From assembly GCA_030619345.1 (NCBI GenBank), contig JAUXBO010000005.1:1-22098 (forward strand): 22,098 nt of DNA, in the 5' to 3' direction. Both the position numbers and the translations under genes were made by a program. Numbering within the stretch: the stretch's first letter is position 1; each line of letters opens with the position of its first letter. Below the pieces are notes generated by a model. It worked only from the letters and a program-made list of their open reading frames with translations, was not told where the DNA came from and ran no database searches. The stretch is from Candidatus Zixiibacteriota bacterium. GTDB taxonomy: Bacteria > Zixibacteria > MSB-5A5 > GN15 > FEB-12. Below are positions 1-7,953 of the stretch, in pieces.

Positions 1-1
1 C

Positions 2-1666
2 CTCAGCGAAGATCACTCGATTAGTGTCGGGATCGAAGATATCTCCCACGATGGGGAACTTCTGGCATATTATCTCCGCACCGGCGGACAGGATGAAACG
101 GAAATCAGGTTTATGGATTTGGAATCCAAGCAGAATCTTGCTGACGTTTTACCACGGGCCACGTATTCCGGCCTTTCAATTTCTCACGACAAAGAATCCG
201 TCTACTATACCAAATTCGACGAGAATGGCCCCCGAGTGTTTTATCATAGAATAGGCTCCGATGTCACTGACGATAAGCTGATATTCGGCGAGGGGCTTCC
301 CGGAGATCAATATATCGGCTCGCAAATCACCGAGGACGGCCGCTATTTGATTCTTCATGTGGCATACGGGTCAGCCGGACAAAAAAATGACATCTATTAC
401 AAAAAAATATCAAGCGACAGCCCGATCAAACCGCTCGTGAATGACATCGACGCCAGATTTAGTGCCCACGTTGCCGGTGATGATATTTTCCTGAAGACCG
501 ATTGGGAGGCTCCGAACGGACGCATCCTGACCGGAAATCTGAACAGGCCGGATGTTCGGAAATTCAAGGAGATTATCCCCCATTCGGACCTGGTTATGCA
601 GAATCTGACTCTGGCCGGGGGCAAGCTCTGCGTTAGTTATCTCGACAGCGTTAAATCGCGGGTCTCGATTTTTGAGTTGGACGGCCGCCATATCCGCGAT
701 ATAAGTTTCCCCGGACTGGGAACGGTTGGCGGTATCCGCGGTCGTTTCGGCAGTGACGAGGCTTTCTTCTCGTTCAGCTCTTATAATATTCCGTCAACAA
801 TTTATCGCTACTCGATCTCATTCGGTGATCGTGCTGTTTTCGATGCTCCCAATATTGAAGTCGAAAGCAATGATTTCGAGGTCCGTCAGGTCTGGTTCGA
901 ATCGAAGGACGGGACCAGAATCCCAATGTTTCTCGCTCACCACAAAGATATTCAACTGAATTCATCGAACCCGACTCTCATTACCGGTTACGGGGGATTC
1001 AATGTCAGCCAGAAGCCGCGCTTTGCCAGTACCTATATTACATGGCTGGAAAATGGCGGAGTGTTGGCTACCGTAAATCTCCGTGGCGGAGGGGAATTCG
1101 GAAAAGAATGGCACTGGGCAGGAATATTTGAAAACAAGCAAAACACTTTCGATGATTTTTACGCCGCTGCCGAATGGCTGATTGATAACAAATATACCTC
1201 TCCGGCCCATCTGGGTATTAGAGGTGGCAGCAACGGCGGATTGCTGGTCGGAGCGGCCCTGACCCAGCGACCGGAGTTGTACAGTGCCGTGATCTGCACC
1301 TATCCGCTTTTGGATATGCTTCGATACCACAAATTCCTGATGGGACCATTCTGGGTTTCAGAATACGGAAGCGCCGACAGCGCAGATCAGTTCGACTATA
1401 TCCATGCTTATTCCCCCTACCATCACGTCACTGAAGGAGTTTCGTATCCGGCCGTAATGTTCATAACCGGGGATAACGATACCCGTGTTGATCCATGCCA
1501 CGCCCGTAAAATGAGCGCCATTCTCCAGCAGGCCAACAGTTCCAAAAATCCAATTCTCCTGCGCTACGACACCAAAGCCGGTCATTCCGGAGGACGACCG
1601 AAAGCACAGATAATCCAGGAGACTGCCGAAGAACTGGGATTTCTCTTTTGGCGGCTGGGCAGCTAA
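2..1666 (+). CDS. Prolyl oligopeptidase family serine peptidase (S9A), 5'-truncated
   Basis: The reading frame is open from the first bases of the window, so the gene begins upstream; 554 residues are visible, against about 700 in the family. The first two thirds are the repeat-rich beta-propeller that gates access to the active site. The last third is the alpha/beta-hydrolase domain. Its nucleophile lies in GGSNGG (Ser codon at 1229), the acid in GDNDTRV (around 1471-1490) and the His in KAGHSGG (around 1576-1590), so the catalytic triad is complete. The family cleaves short peptides after proline. No conclusion about export is possible because the N-terminus is missing. The next gene starts about 200 nt downstream behind its own putative promoter, so the two are probably separate transcripts. 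An in-frame ATG at 113 exists, but the sequence before it is clearly propeller (SHDGELLAYY), so it is not the start. Confidence 0.93.
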   Translation, partial: LSEDHSISVGIEDISHDGELLAYYLRTGGQDETEIRFMDLESKQNLADVLPRATYSGLSISHDKESVYYTKFDENGPRVFYHRIGSDVTDDKLIFGEGLPGDQYIGSQITEDGRYLILHVAYGSAGQKNDIYYKKISSDSPIKPLVNDIDARFSAHVAGDDIFLKTDWEAPNGRILTGNLNRPDVRKFKEIIPHSDLVMQNLTLAGGKLCVSYLDSVKSRVSIFELDGRHIRDISFPGLGTVGGIRGRFGSDEAFFSFSSYNIPSTIYRYSISFGDRAVFDAPNIEVESNDFEVRQVWFESKDGTRIPMFLAHHKDIQLNSSNPTLITGYGGFNVSQKPRFASTYITWLENGGVLATVNLRGGGEFGKEWHWAGIFENKQNTFDDFYAAAEWLIDNKYTSPAHLGIRGGSNGGLLVGAALTQRPELYSAVICTYPLLDMLRYHKFLMGPFWVSEYGSADSADQFDYIHAYSPYHHVTEGVSYPAVMFITGDNDTRVDPCHARKMSAILQQANSSKNPILLRYDTKAGHSGGRPKAQIIQETAEELGFLFWRLGS

Positions 1667-1781
1667 TCAGAATCTATTTGTGAGAATTTGGGAGCAGGCC
1701 ACCACCTGCCCAATATCGTTCCAGATAAGCCTTGCCTTGATATACGGCAGTGAATACATTTGCTGAGCCGATACATAGCAT

Positions 1782-1811
1782 TTGTTTTTTTGTTCGGTGC
1801 CCATATATCAT
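1782..1811 (+). promoter_or_regulatory. Putative sigma70-type promoter of the serine operon
   Basis: TTGTTT (1782-1787) and TATCAT (1806-1811) are separated by 18 nt, in the roughly 200-nt gap between the peptidase and the DUF1015 gene. The -10 matches the consensus at 5 of 6 positions and the -35 only weakly. It would start transcription near 1818, on the palindrome described separately. This is a pattern match only. Confidence 0.35.
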
Positions 1812-1817
1812 GAAGCT

Positions 1818-1837
1818 GTTGTGAAATAATTCACAAC
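1818..1837. promoter_or_regulatory. CRP/FNR-type palindromic operator
   Basis: A perfect inverted repeat, GTTGTGAA-N4-TTCACAAC, contains the exact CRP half-site arrangement TGTGA-N6-TCACA. It lies 26 nt before the ATG of the DUF1015 gene and directly downstream of the best promoter candidate. That position suits repression better than class II activation, which would put the transcript start inside the gene. The CRP/FNR assignment rests on known consensus sites; no regulator gene is in the window. Confidence 0.6.
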
Positions 1838-1863
1838 TATTTGAACTGAAAGGGTAGTAATCT

Positions 1864-3108
1864 ATGCCCGTAGTAAAATCCTTTCGGGGCCTGCGACCCC
1901 GACCTGACCTGGCGGCAAAGGTCGCCTCGCCTCCATACGATGTTCTTAGCAGCGATGAAGCGCGTGAACTGGTACGGAGTAATCCCCTATCGTTTTTGAG
2001 AGTCAACAAACCCGAAGTTGATTTTGAGAATACGACCGATGTCTATTCCGATCAAATCTACCGTCGAGGCCGGGAGAATCTGGACCGACTAACTTCCGAA
2101 GGAAGCATGACCAGGGATGAGAAACCTTCTTTTTATCTCTATCGCCTTACCTGGCAGGGCCAGAGTCAAACCGGTCTGGTCTGCCTGACTTCGGTAGCTG
2201 ATTACGATGCCGGACTGATCAAAAAGCACGAGCACACTCGCCCTGAAAAAGTGAATGATCGGGCCCATCATATTCTGACTCTGGGAGCACAGGTCGGTCC
2301 CGTATTTTCAATATTCAAACAGAACGATACGATTAGAGCTTCTTTCCTGACGATCACTCAGGGAAAGCCGGATGTTGACTTTGAGGCCGACGATGCTGTA
2401 CGCCATCAACTTTGGGTTATTAACGACGACCAGACAATCGAATCGCTGGCAACTGACTTTGAAAAACTAAGTGAGTTTTATATCGCCGACGGACATCATC
2501 GGTCAGAGGCTGCATCTGAGGTTTGTCGTCGCCTCAAAGAAAAAAACAAGTCACATTCCGGCGAGGAGCCGTACAACTATTTCCTCAACGTAATTTTCCC
2601 TGACGATGAACTGCGCATCCTCCCATATAATCGCATTGTCAAAGATATGAATTCTCTGAGTTTAGATCAGGTATTGCAAAAAGCTGGTGAGGCGTTTGAG
2701 GTTTCACCGGCAGCAAAGCCTCTGACTCTGACCGGGGAACATACAATGGGAATCTACTCCGGCGGCAGTTGGCATACCCTAAGAGCCAAAACGGGAAGAT
2801 ATTCTGAGGCAAAACCGGCCGAGAGCATCGATGCAGCAATCCTCTTTGAAAGTTTGCTGAAGCCAACATTGGGAATCGAAAATATTCGTACCGATAAGCG
2901 AATTGATTTTGTCGGCGGAATTCGCGGAGATCAAGAGCTTGAACGTCTGGTCGACTCCGGCGACTGGCAGGCAGCCTTCTCGCTTCAGCCGGTCACGGTA
3001 GATCAGCTTCTGGCTGTTGCCGATGCTTCAGAAGTCATGCCGCCCAAATCCACCTGGTTTGAACCCAAGCTGCGTAGCGGCATGGTTGTAAGTATTATTG
3101 AAGACTAA
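1864..3108 (+). CDS. DUF1015 family protein, linked to serine synthesis
   Basis: This 414-residue cytoplasmic protein belongs to the DUF1015 (COG4198) family. The N-terminus carries the family's opening pattern (FRGLRPR, then SPPYDVLS), a His/Arg-rich block lies at about 120-133 (KKHEHTRPEKVNDR), and IADGHHR lies at 207-213. The last motif recalls the DGxHR motif of the ParB/sulfiredoxin fold. There is no signal peptide or membrane segment. GGGTAG lies a few bases before the ATG. The SerA start follows after about 19 nt and serC comes next, a gene order I know from other bacteria. Because no phosphoserine phosphatase gene is seen here and free-serine kinases of the ParB-like fold are known, a role in phosphoserine/serine interconversion is a reasonable inference, not shown by the sequence. 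The family assignment is firm; the function is open. Confidence 0.85.
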   Translation: MPVVKSFRGLRPRPDLAAKVASPPYDVLSSDEARELVRSNPLSFLRVNKPEVDFENTTDVYSDQIYRRGRENLDRLTSEGSMTRDEKPSFYLYRLTWQGQSQTGLVCLTSVADYDAGLIKKHEHTRPEKVNDRAHHILTLGAQVGPVFSIFKQNDTIRASFLTITQGKPDVDFEADDAVRHQLWVINDDQTIESLATDFEKLSEFYIADGHHRSEAASEVCRRLKEKNKSHSGEEPYNYFLNVIFPDDELRILPYNRIVKDMNSLSLDQVLQKAGEAFEVSPAAKPLTLTGEHTMGIYSGGSWHTLRAKTGRYSEAKPAESIDAAILFESLLKPTLGIENIRTDKRIDFVGGIRGDQELERLVDSGDWQAAFSLQPVTVDQLLAVADASEVMPPKSTWFEPKLRSGMVVSIIED

Positions 3109-3127
3109 TTGTATAAGGAACCAAGCT

Positions 3128-4003
3128 ATGTTAATACTGATTTCAGATGCTTTTGACTCGACCCTCCCCCAGTTGTTGAGCAAATACGGTGAAGTTACCG
3201 ACGACAAAGGTCGGGTAGCCGAGGCAGAAGTCGTGCTGATCCGCAGCAAGACAAAAGTGACAAAAGAGTATATCGATTCGGCCCCGAACCTGAAACTTGT
3301 CATCCGTGGCGGAGTTGGTCTTGACAACGTCGATCAGGATTATACCAAAACCAAAGGGATTGTGGTTCACAATACAGCCGATGCCTCTACGACAGCCGTA
3401 GCCGAACTGGCTTTCGCCATGATAATAGCTTTACCTAATCATATCGCCAAAGCCGACCAGAGTATGCGCGAGGGAAAGTGGATCAAAAAGGAACTAAAAC
3501 GAACCGAGCTGTACGGAAAAACTCTGGGAATTATCGGCATGGGCCGTATCGGCACCGCTCTCGCCGTTCGCGCCCGAGCATTCCGAATGAAGGTTCTGGC
3601 CTGGCATCCGGATGTGTACTTTTCGGACTTCGCCGAAATCAGGCCAACTCTCAAAGAGGTGATGGAAGAATCCGACTATATGTCCGTACACATGCCGCTT
3701 CTCGATGCCACTCGCGGTCTGATTAACAAAGAGATGCTGGCTCACTGCAAAAAGAGTGCTTATATAATCAACACCGGTCGGGCCGGATGCGTTAACGAAG
3801 AAGATGTTGCTCAGGCGTTGAAGGACGGAAAACTGGCCGGCTATGCAACCGATGTCTGGCTTTCGGACCCACCAGACGGATCGCCGCTTTTTGATGCACC
3901 AAACACTCTGTTTGCGCCGCATATTGGCGCTTCAACGAAGGAGAATATGACGCGAATAGGACAGATAGCAGACAAAATCATTTTTGATTATGTAAATAAA
4001 TAA
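3128..4003 (+). CDS. serA: D-3-phosphoglycerate dehydrogenase-like 2-hydroxyacid dehydrogenase, short form
   Basis: This 291-residue NAD(P)-dependent D-2-hydroxyacid dehydrogenase probably oxidises 3-phosphoglycerate, the first step of serine synthesis. The Rossmann glycines are in GMGRIG (137-142). The catalytic Arg is in NTGRAG (R218) and the catalytic His in PHIGAS (H265). The usual Glu of DVFxxEP is Asp (D247 in DVWLSDPP), and the acidic residue that normally ends beta-2 of the NAD site is His (H160 in AWHPD). There is no C-terminal ACT or ASB domain, so feedback control by serine through such a domain is absent. I chose the ATG at 3128 because AAGGA lies just upstream and the protein then begins MLILISDAF, as expected; a longer in-frame start at 3098 overlaps the previous gene. 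serC follows after 21 nt. Another 2-hydroxyacid substrate is possible, but the operon argues for SerA. Confidence 0.85.
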   Translation: MLILISDAFDSTLPQLLSKYGEVTDDKGRVAEAEVVLIRSKTKVTKEYIDSAPNLKLVIRGGVGLDNVDQDYTKTKGIVVHNTADASTTAVAELAFAMIIALPNHIAKADQSMREGKWIKKELKRTELYGKTLGIIGMGRIGTALAVRARAFRMKVLAWHPDVYFSDFAEIRPTLKEVMEESDYMSVHMPLLDATRGLINKEMLAHCKKSAYIINTGRAGCVNEEDVAQALKDGKLAGYATDVWLSDPPDGSPLFDAPNTLFAPHIGASTKENMTRIGQIADKIIFDYVNK

Positions 4004-4024
4004 CTGACTTATCAGAGGTCCAAA

Positions 4025-5110
4025 ATGGCTAATAGAGTATACAATTTCAATCCCGGACCGGCTACTTTGCCGCTGTCCGTGCTGGAAAAGATGCAGCAGG
4101 AAATGCTGGATTATCGCGGTACCGGTATGTCGATAATGGAATCGTCGCATCGCGCTCCGGAATTTGATCAAATAAACGAAGAAACGATAACGCTCGTCCG
4201 AGAATTACTCGGACTGGATGAGAACTACCATGTTCTCTTTCTGGGCGGTGGTGCCTCGACCCAGTTTGCAACTATCCCCATGAATTTTCTTCACGGCAAC
4301 AAAACAGCCGCGTATGTTGATACCGGCTCCTGGTCCTCAAAAGCGATTAAAGAAGCGAAGGGATTGGGGACGGTTGAAGTGGTCGCTTCTTCCAAAGATA
4401 GCAGCTTCGACCATATCCCAGACCTGTCAAACCTGAAGTTAGACGATAACACCGCTTACCTTCACCTGACTTCCAACAATACGATCTTCGGTACCCAGTA
4501 TCAGTCATTTCCCGACACCGGAAATATTCCCCTGATTTGCGACATGTCTTCGGATATTGCTTCGCGCGTACATGATTTTAGTAAGTTCTCCATGATCTAT
4601 GCCGGCGCTCAGAAAAACCTCGGGCCGTCCGGGGTAACTCTGGTTGTGCTTCGAGATGAGCTGTTGAAATCGGCAAAAGATGATATCCCGATTATCTTCC
4701 GGTACGCCACCCACGCCGACAAGAAGTCACTCTATAACACGCCTCCTTCCTACCCCATCTATGTGCTGAATCTTGTCCTGCACTGGATCAAGGATCAGGG
4801 CGGGGTTGCCGGAGTGGAGAAAGTTAACCGGGCCAAGATGGAGCATCTGTATCAAATGATGGACCTCAATCCGGATTACTACCGTGGAACCGTCAAAACC
4901 GACAGTCGCAGCTGGATGAATGTCACCATGCGACTTCCAAATGAAGATTTGGAGAAGAAATTTATCGCCGAAGCCAAAGAAGCTGGTATGGTCGGCCTTA
5001 AAGGGCATCGCTCGGTCGGCGGGATTAGAGCTTCCATTTACAACGCCTTCCCGAAAGAGGGTGTCGACCACCTGGTAGAGTTTATGGAGAAATTCAAGGC
5101 CGCAAACTAA
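4025..5110 (+). CDS. serC: Phosphoserine aminotransferase
   Basis: This 361-residue cytoplasmic PLP enzyme moves the amino group of glutamate to 3-phosphohydroxypyruvate, the second step of serine synthesis. The length matches the SerC family (about 360). Visible signatures are the N-terminal FNPGPATLP, GMSIMESSHR (34-43), the phosphate-binding GGGAS (74-78), NNTIFGTQ (151-158), the PLP aspartate in CDMSSD (172-177) and the Schiff-base lysine in AGAQKNLG (K197). AGAGG precedes the ATG at a normal distance. It is the last gene of the operon and is followed by an intrinsic terminator. No serB lies nearby, so the phosphatase step must come from elsewhere or from another protein. Confidence 0.97.
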   Translation: MANRVYNFNPGPATLPLSVLEKMQQEMLDYRGTGMSIMESSHRAPEFDQINEETITLVRELLGLDENYHVLFLGGGASTQFATIPMNFLHGNKTAAYVDTGSWSSKAIKEAKGLGTVEVVASSKDSSFDHIPDLSNLKLDDNTAYLHLTSNNTIFGTQYQSFPDTGNIPLICDMSSDIASRVHDFSKFSMIYAGAQKNLGPSGVTLVVLRDELLKSAKDDIPIIFRYATHADKKSLYNTPPSYPIYVLNLVLHWIKDQGGVAGVEKVNRAKMEHLYQMMDLNPDYYRGTVKTDSRSWMNVTMRLPNEDLEKKFIAEAKEAGMVGLKGHRSVGGIRASIYNAFPKEGVDHLVEFMEKFKAAN

Positions 5111-5131
5111 GTAGGTTTTTGATTATCCGAT

Positions 5132-5165
5132 AATACGGCGGTCAGGATTGATCGCCGTATTTTTC
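5132..5165 (+). terminator. Intrinsic terminator after serC
   Basis: AATACGGCG (5132-5140) pairs perfectly with CGCCGTATT (5153-5161) around a 12-nt loop and is followed at once by a T-run. It ends the DUF1015-serA-serC transcript and leaves only about 15 nt before the next gene's start, so any promoter of the methyltransferase gene overlaps this hairpin or the transcript reads through. Confidence 0.85.
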
Positions 5166-5180
5166 ATTTAGGAGGGAGTC

Positions 5181-5930
5181 ATGAGTCAAAAGAGTTCAGG
5201 CTGGTGGGATGATTTTTTTCCAGCTTTCAAACCGCTTTTTGGAATCGTCAGCCCTGCCACTACTCGCCGTCACTTTCAATTTTTGTCAAAAAAACTGAAT
5301 CTAACAGCGGGTTCGACATTTCTCGACTGCCCGTGTGGGATTGGTCGTATCGCGGTCCCTCTCGCCAAAGCGGGGGTGAAAGTAACCGGGGTCGATATTA
5401 TTCAATCGTACCTGACGGACGTCGAACAATTATCCAGTAAGAAAGAGTTGAATATTCGACTGTTCCATAATGACATGCGGCGTATCCAATTCAAAGATGA
5501 ATTTGACGCAGGCGGCAATCTCTGGACTTCGTTCGGTTTTTTCGAAAAAGAATCAGACAATCTGCTCGTTTTGAAAAAGATGTTCGCTGCACTAAAACCG
5601 GGCGGCAAGTTTGCCTTGCATCTCATCAACCGGGATTGGATCATGGCCAATTATCGAGAAAGCGATTGGTTTGAGTTCAAAGGTACAAAAGTTCTTGAGA
5701 CGCGAAATTTCGACTTCACCAACTCTATAAGTTACTCTAAGTGGAGCATCATCAAAGAGGGCGAGGAGCAAACATTCGATGTCGCAATTCGTATGTATTC
5801 ATATCATGAATTGGTTGCGATGTTCGAGAAGGTCGGATTTGTAGATATCGAGGGATTTGCAAACGAGAAAGAAGAGCCTGTTTCATTTAAGAACCAGATG
5901 ACCTATGTTTTTGGCACTAAACCCAAGTAG
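5181..5930 (+). CDS. SAM-dependent class I methyltransferase, substrate unknown
   Basis: This 249-residue soluble protein has the Rossmann-like methyltransferase fold. Motif I is LDCPCGIGR (48-56), the SAM-ribose acidic residue is in VDI (71-73), and the post-motif III element KPGGKFALHL lies near the middle. The C-terminal half has the beta-strand pattern of small-molecule methyltransferases (Methyltransf_25/11 type). The Cys-Pro-Cys in motif I is unusual to my eye but is compatible with SAM binding. The ribosome site is strong (AGGAGGG, 6 nt before the ATG). The flavoprotein gene starts 18 nt downstream, so the two are probably cotranscribed. I cannot name the methyl acceptor; a lipid or quinone would suit the neighbourhood, but nothing in the sequence shows it. 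Confidence 0.85.
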   Translation: MSQKSSGWWDDFFPAFKPLFGIVSPATTRRHFQFLSKKLNLTAGSTFLDCPCGIGRIAVPLAKAGVKVTGVDIIQSYLTDVEQLSSKKELNIRLFHNDMRRIQFKDEFDAGGNLWTSFGFFEKESDNLLVLKKMFAALKPGGKFALHLINRDWIMANYRESDWFEFKGTKVLETRNFDFTNSISYSKWSIIKEGEEQTFDVAIRMYSYHELVAMFEKVGFVDIEGFANEKEEPVSFKNQMTYVFGTKPK

Positions 5931-5948
5931 AGAAAGCAGCCTGTATTA

Positions 5949-6551
5949 ATGCGCCGCGAAGAGTATCAATCAACTAACCAGACCGATCTCAAAATGCTCT
6001 TTGATACTGTCTTGGTCGGGCAGTTAGGAATTATGACCGCCGAAGGATACCCGAGGGTGGTGCCGGTCAATTTTGCCGCAGTCGATGGAATAGTTTATTT
6101 TCATGGTGCTCCCGAAGGGGAGAAACAGGAAGTATTCCTAAAAAAATCAAAAGTTACATTCAGTATCTACAAGGAGTTTGCTTACATCCCCTCACATTGG
6201 CGAAGCGAGAGCTACGCCTGCCCCGCTACTCAGTTCTACAAATCAGCTCTAACCAAAGGGCGGGGAAGCATCATCGAGGAGCCCCATGAAAAGGCATCGG
6301 CCCTCACCGCGATAATGCAGAAACACCAGCCGGAAGGAATCTACAACCCAATTTCCCCGGATGACAAGATGTATCGCAAAGCGATTGAGGAAGTTACGAT
6401 CTTCTGTATAAGGCCCGAGGCGACCAGTATAAAAGGTGTTTTTGGGCAGACGCTGACTGCGAGAGTTAGAAAGATGATTGCCGGAAAACTTCGTGAAAGA
6501 GGCGGGGAACTGGATGTCGCGACGGCCATAGAAATCGAGAATTCTCTTTGA
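5949..6551 (+). CDS. FMN-binding split-barrel protein (pyridoxamine 5'-phosphate oxidase-like, NimA/COG3467 type)
   Basis: This 200-residue soluble protein belongs to the pyridoxamine-phosphate oxidase-related FMN-binding split barrel. The N-terminal part shows the typical order of strands: a helix, then GQLGIMTAEGYPRVVPVNFAA (about 25-45), then a strand with IVYFHGAPEGEKQE that in this family contacts the flavin phosphate, then a central strand pattern near residue 85. The C-terminal 60 residues are helical and less conserved. Members of this group act as flavin reductases or nitroimidazole reductases or simply bind flavin or haem; the substrate cannot be read here. It probably shares a transcript with the methyltransferase 18 nt upstream. 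The ribosome site is weak (GAGAAAGCAG, distant). Confidence 0.8.
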   Translation: MRREEYQSTNQTDLKMLFDTVLVGQLGIMTAEGYPRVVPVNFAAVDGIVYFHGAPEGEKQEVFLKKSKVTFSIYKEFAYIPSHWRSESYACPATQFYKSALTKGRGSIIEEPHEKASALTAIMQKHQPEGIYNPISPDDKMYRKAIEEVTIFCIRPEATSIKGVFGQTLTARVRKMIAGKLRERGGELDVATAIEIENSL

Positions 6552-6645
6552 CCGATGCGGCCAAAGCCGGTATCCAACGGCAAAAAAGAGGCCAAACTTA
6601 GCCATTGATTTGGGGCACAAAAACTCAACTTGCCCCGCCTAAAAC

Positions 6646-6674
6646 TTGACAAACGGCCATAAAATCAGTTTCAT
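6646..6674 (+). promoter_or_regulatory. Putative sigma70 promoter of the serine palmitoyltransferase-like gene
   Basis: A perfect TTGACA (6646-6651), a 17-nt spacer and TTTCAT (6669-6674, 4 of 6 matches to TATAAT) lie in the gap after the flavoprotein gene. The predicted transcript start near 6681 leaves about 40 nt of leader before the TTG start codon at 6720, with GGAG at 6711. Confidence 0.55.
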
Positions 6675-6719
6675 TTGGCGATACTGTGTTGGTCATTTAT
6701 TAACAAAGTTGGAGTTGAT

Positions 6720-7946
6720 TTGCCGCCTGAAAACAAGACCGTTACCACTTTCCCTGATCTTTTCGAAAAGTGCTACAACTACACAGCCGCCAAAAAAGTC
6801 ATGGAAATGGGCATATATCCATATTTTCGCCCTGTCCAGTCAGCTCCCGGCGACGAAGTCGTTATTGATGGCCGTAAATGCATTATGGTGGGTTCCAACA
6901 ACTACCTCGGACTGGTCAACGACCCCCGGGTCAAAGAAGCTGCCGCTGCCGCATCAAACAAATTTGGGTCGGGCTGCACTGGCTCCCGCTTCCTCAACGG
7001 CACTCTGGACCTTCATCTGGAATTAGAAGAAAGACTCGCCAAATTCATGCACAAAGAGGCGGTCCTGATCTTTTCTACCGGTTTCCAAACCAATCTTGGA
7101 GCTATCTCCAGTCTTGTCGGAAAAAATGATACGATTATTCTGGACCGACAGGATCACGCCTGTATCGTCGATGGAGCAAGACTCTCCTACGGGAAGATAC
7201 TAAGGTTCGCTCACAATGACATGGAAGATTTCCGGCGAGTACTCAAAAGCGCCCGCAACAGCAATGGGCGGGGTGGTATTCTGGTCGTCGTCGACGGAGT
7301 TTTCTCCATGGAGGGAGATATCATAAAACTCCCCGAACTTGTCGAGGCTTGCAAGGAGTTTGGAGCTCGGATCATGGTTGACGATGCTCACTCGGTAGGT
7401 GTTCTCGGCCCCACGGGCGCCGGAACCGCCGAGCATTTTGATCTGGTTGACGAAGTAGAGTTGACGACGGGGACTTTTTCCAAATCGTTTGCATCGTTGG
7501 GCGGCTTTGTGGCCGGCGACCGGACGATTGTAGAGTACATTAAACACCATGCCCGCTCACTGATTTTTTCGGCCTCCATTCCACCGGCAAATGCAGCCGC
7601 AGCGCTGAAAGCATTGGATATTCTGCAGGCCGAGCCGGAACGACGTGAGAGACTTTGGAAGAATGCTACGAGAATGCAGCGTGAATTCAAGGATCTGGGT
7701 TTGAACATCGGCCACACCGCCACACCGATTGTGCCGATTGTGATTGGAGACGATTTTGATGCTTTTTCGTTCTGGAAAGAGTTGTTTGAGAATGGTGTGT
7801 TCACTAATCCGGTTGTCTCCCCTGCTGTTCCGCCCGGTCACGCCATGATACGTACCTCATACACCGCCACCCACACCGACAAGCATCTTGATCGGGTTGT
7901 CGAAGTAGTGGCAAAAATTGGTCGCTCTCAAGGGCTAATCTCGTAA
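6720..7946 (+). CDS. spt: Serine palmitoyltransferase-like alpha-oxoamine synthase
   Basis: This 408-residue PLP enzyme of the alpha-oxoamine synthase family joins an amino acid to an acyl-CoA with loss of CO2. Motifs: GSNNYLGL (58-65), GCTGSRFLNGT (85-95), the PLP-stacking His in DRQDHAC (H146), VDDAHSVGVLG (220-230) with the cofactor Asp/His pair, and the Schiff-base Lys in GTFSKSFASLGG (K255). The stretch MGIYPYFRPVQS near the N-terminus and the GSNNYLGL form resemble Bacteroidetes serine palmitoyltransferases more than KBL or BioF. The product would be 3-ketosphinganine, the first sphingolipid intermediate. I chose the TTG at 6720 because GGAG lies 5 nt upstream; a longer TTG start at 6675 would sit on the transcription start. 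No biotin or threonine-degradation gene is near, and a GNAT acyltransferase gene follows after 7 nt. 2-Amino-3-ketobutyrate CoA ligase remains the main alternative. Confidence 0.8.
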   Translation: MPPENKTVTTFPDLFEKCYNYTAAKKVMEMGIYPYFRPVQSAPGDEVVIDGRKCIMVGSNNYLGLVNDPRVKEAAAAASNKFGSGCTGSRFLNGTLDLHLELEERLAKFMHKEAVLIFSTGFQTNLGAISSLVGKNDTIILDRQDHACIVDGARLSYGKILRFAHNDMEDFRRVLKSARNSNGRGGILVVVDGVFSMEGDIIKLPELVEACKEFGARIMVDDAHSVGVLGPTGAGTAEHFDLVDEVELTTGTFSKSFASLGGFVAGDRTIVEYIKHHARSLIFSASIPPANAAAALKALDILQAEPERRERLWKNATRMQREFKDLGLNIGHTATPIVPIVIGDDFDAFSFWKELFENGVFTNPVVSPAVPPGHAMIRTSYTATHTDKHLDRVVEVVAKIGRSQGLIS

Positions 7947-7953
7947 CCGCTAT

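Noticed and set aside
1694..1709. GCAGG/CCTGC hairpin after the peptidase gene
   Set aside because: It is only 5 bp with no T-tail; chance is a sufficient explanation.
3494..3922. Minus-strand open frame of 142 codons
   Set aside because: It is wholly antisense to the SerA gene, whose motifs are clear, and has no recognisable protein features.
6612..6636. GGGGCA/TGCCCC hairpin after the flavoprotein gene as a terminator
   Set aside because: The 6-bp stem has a 13-nt loop and no T-run follows on the plus strand, so I do not call it a terminator.
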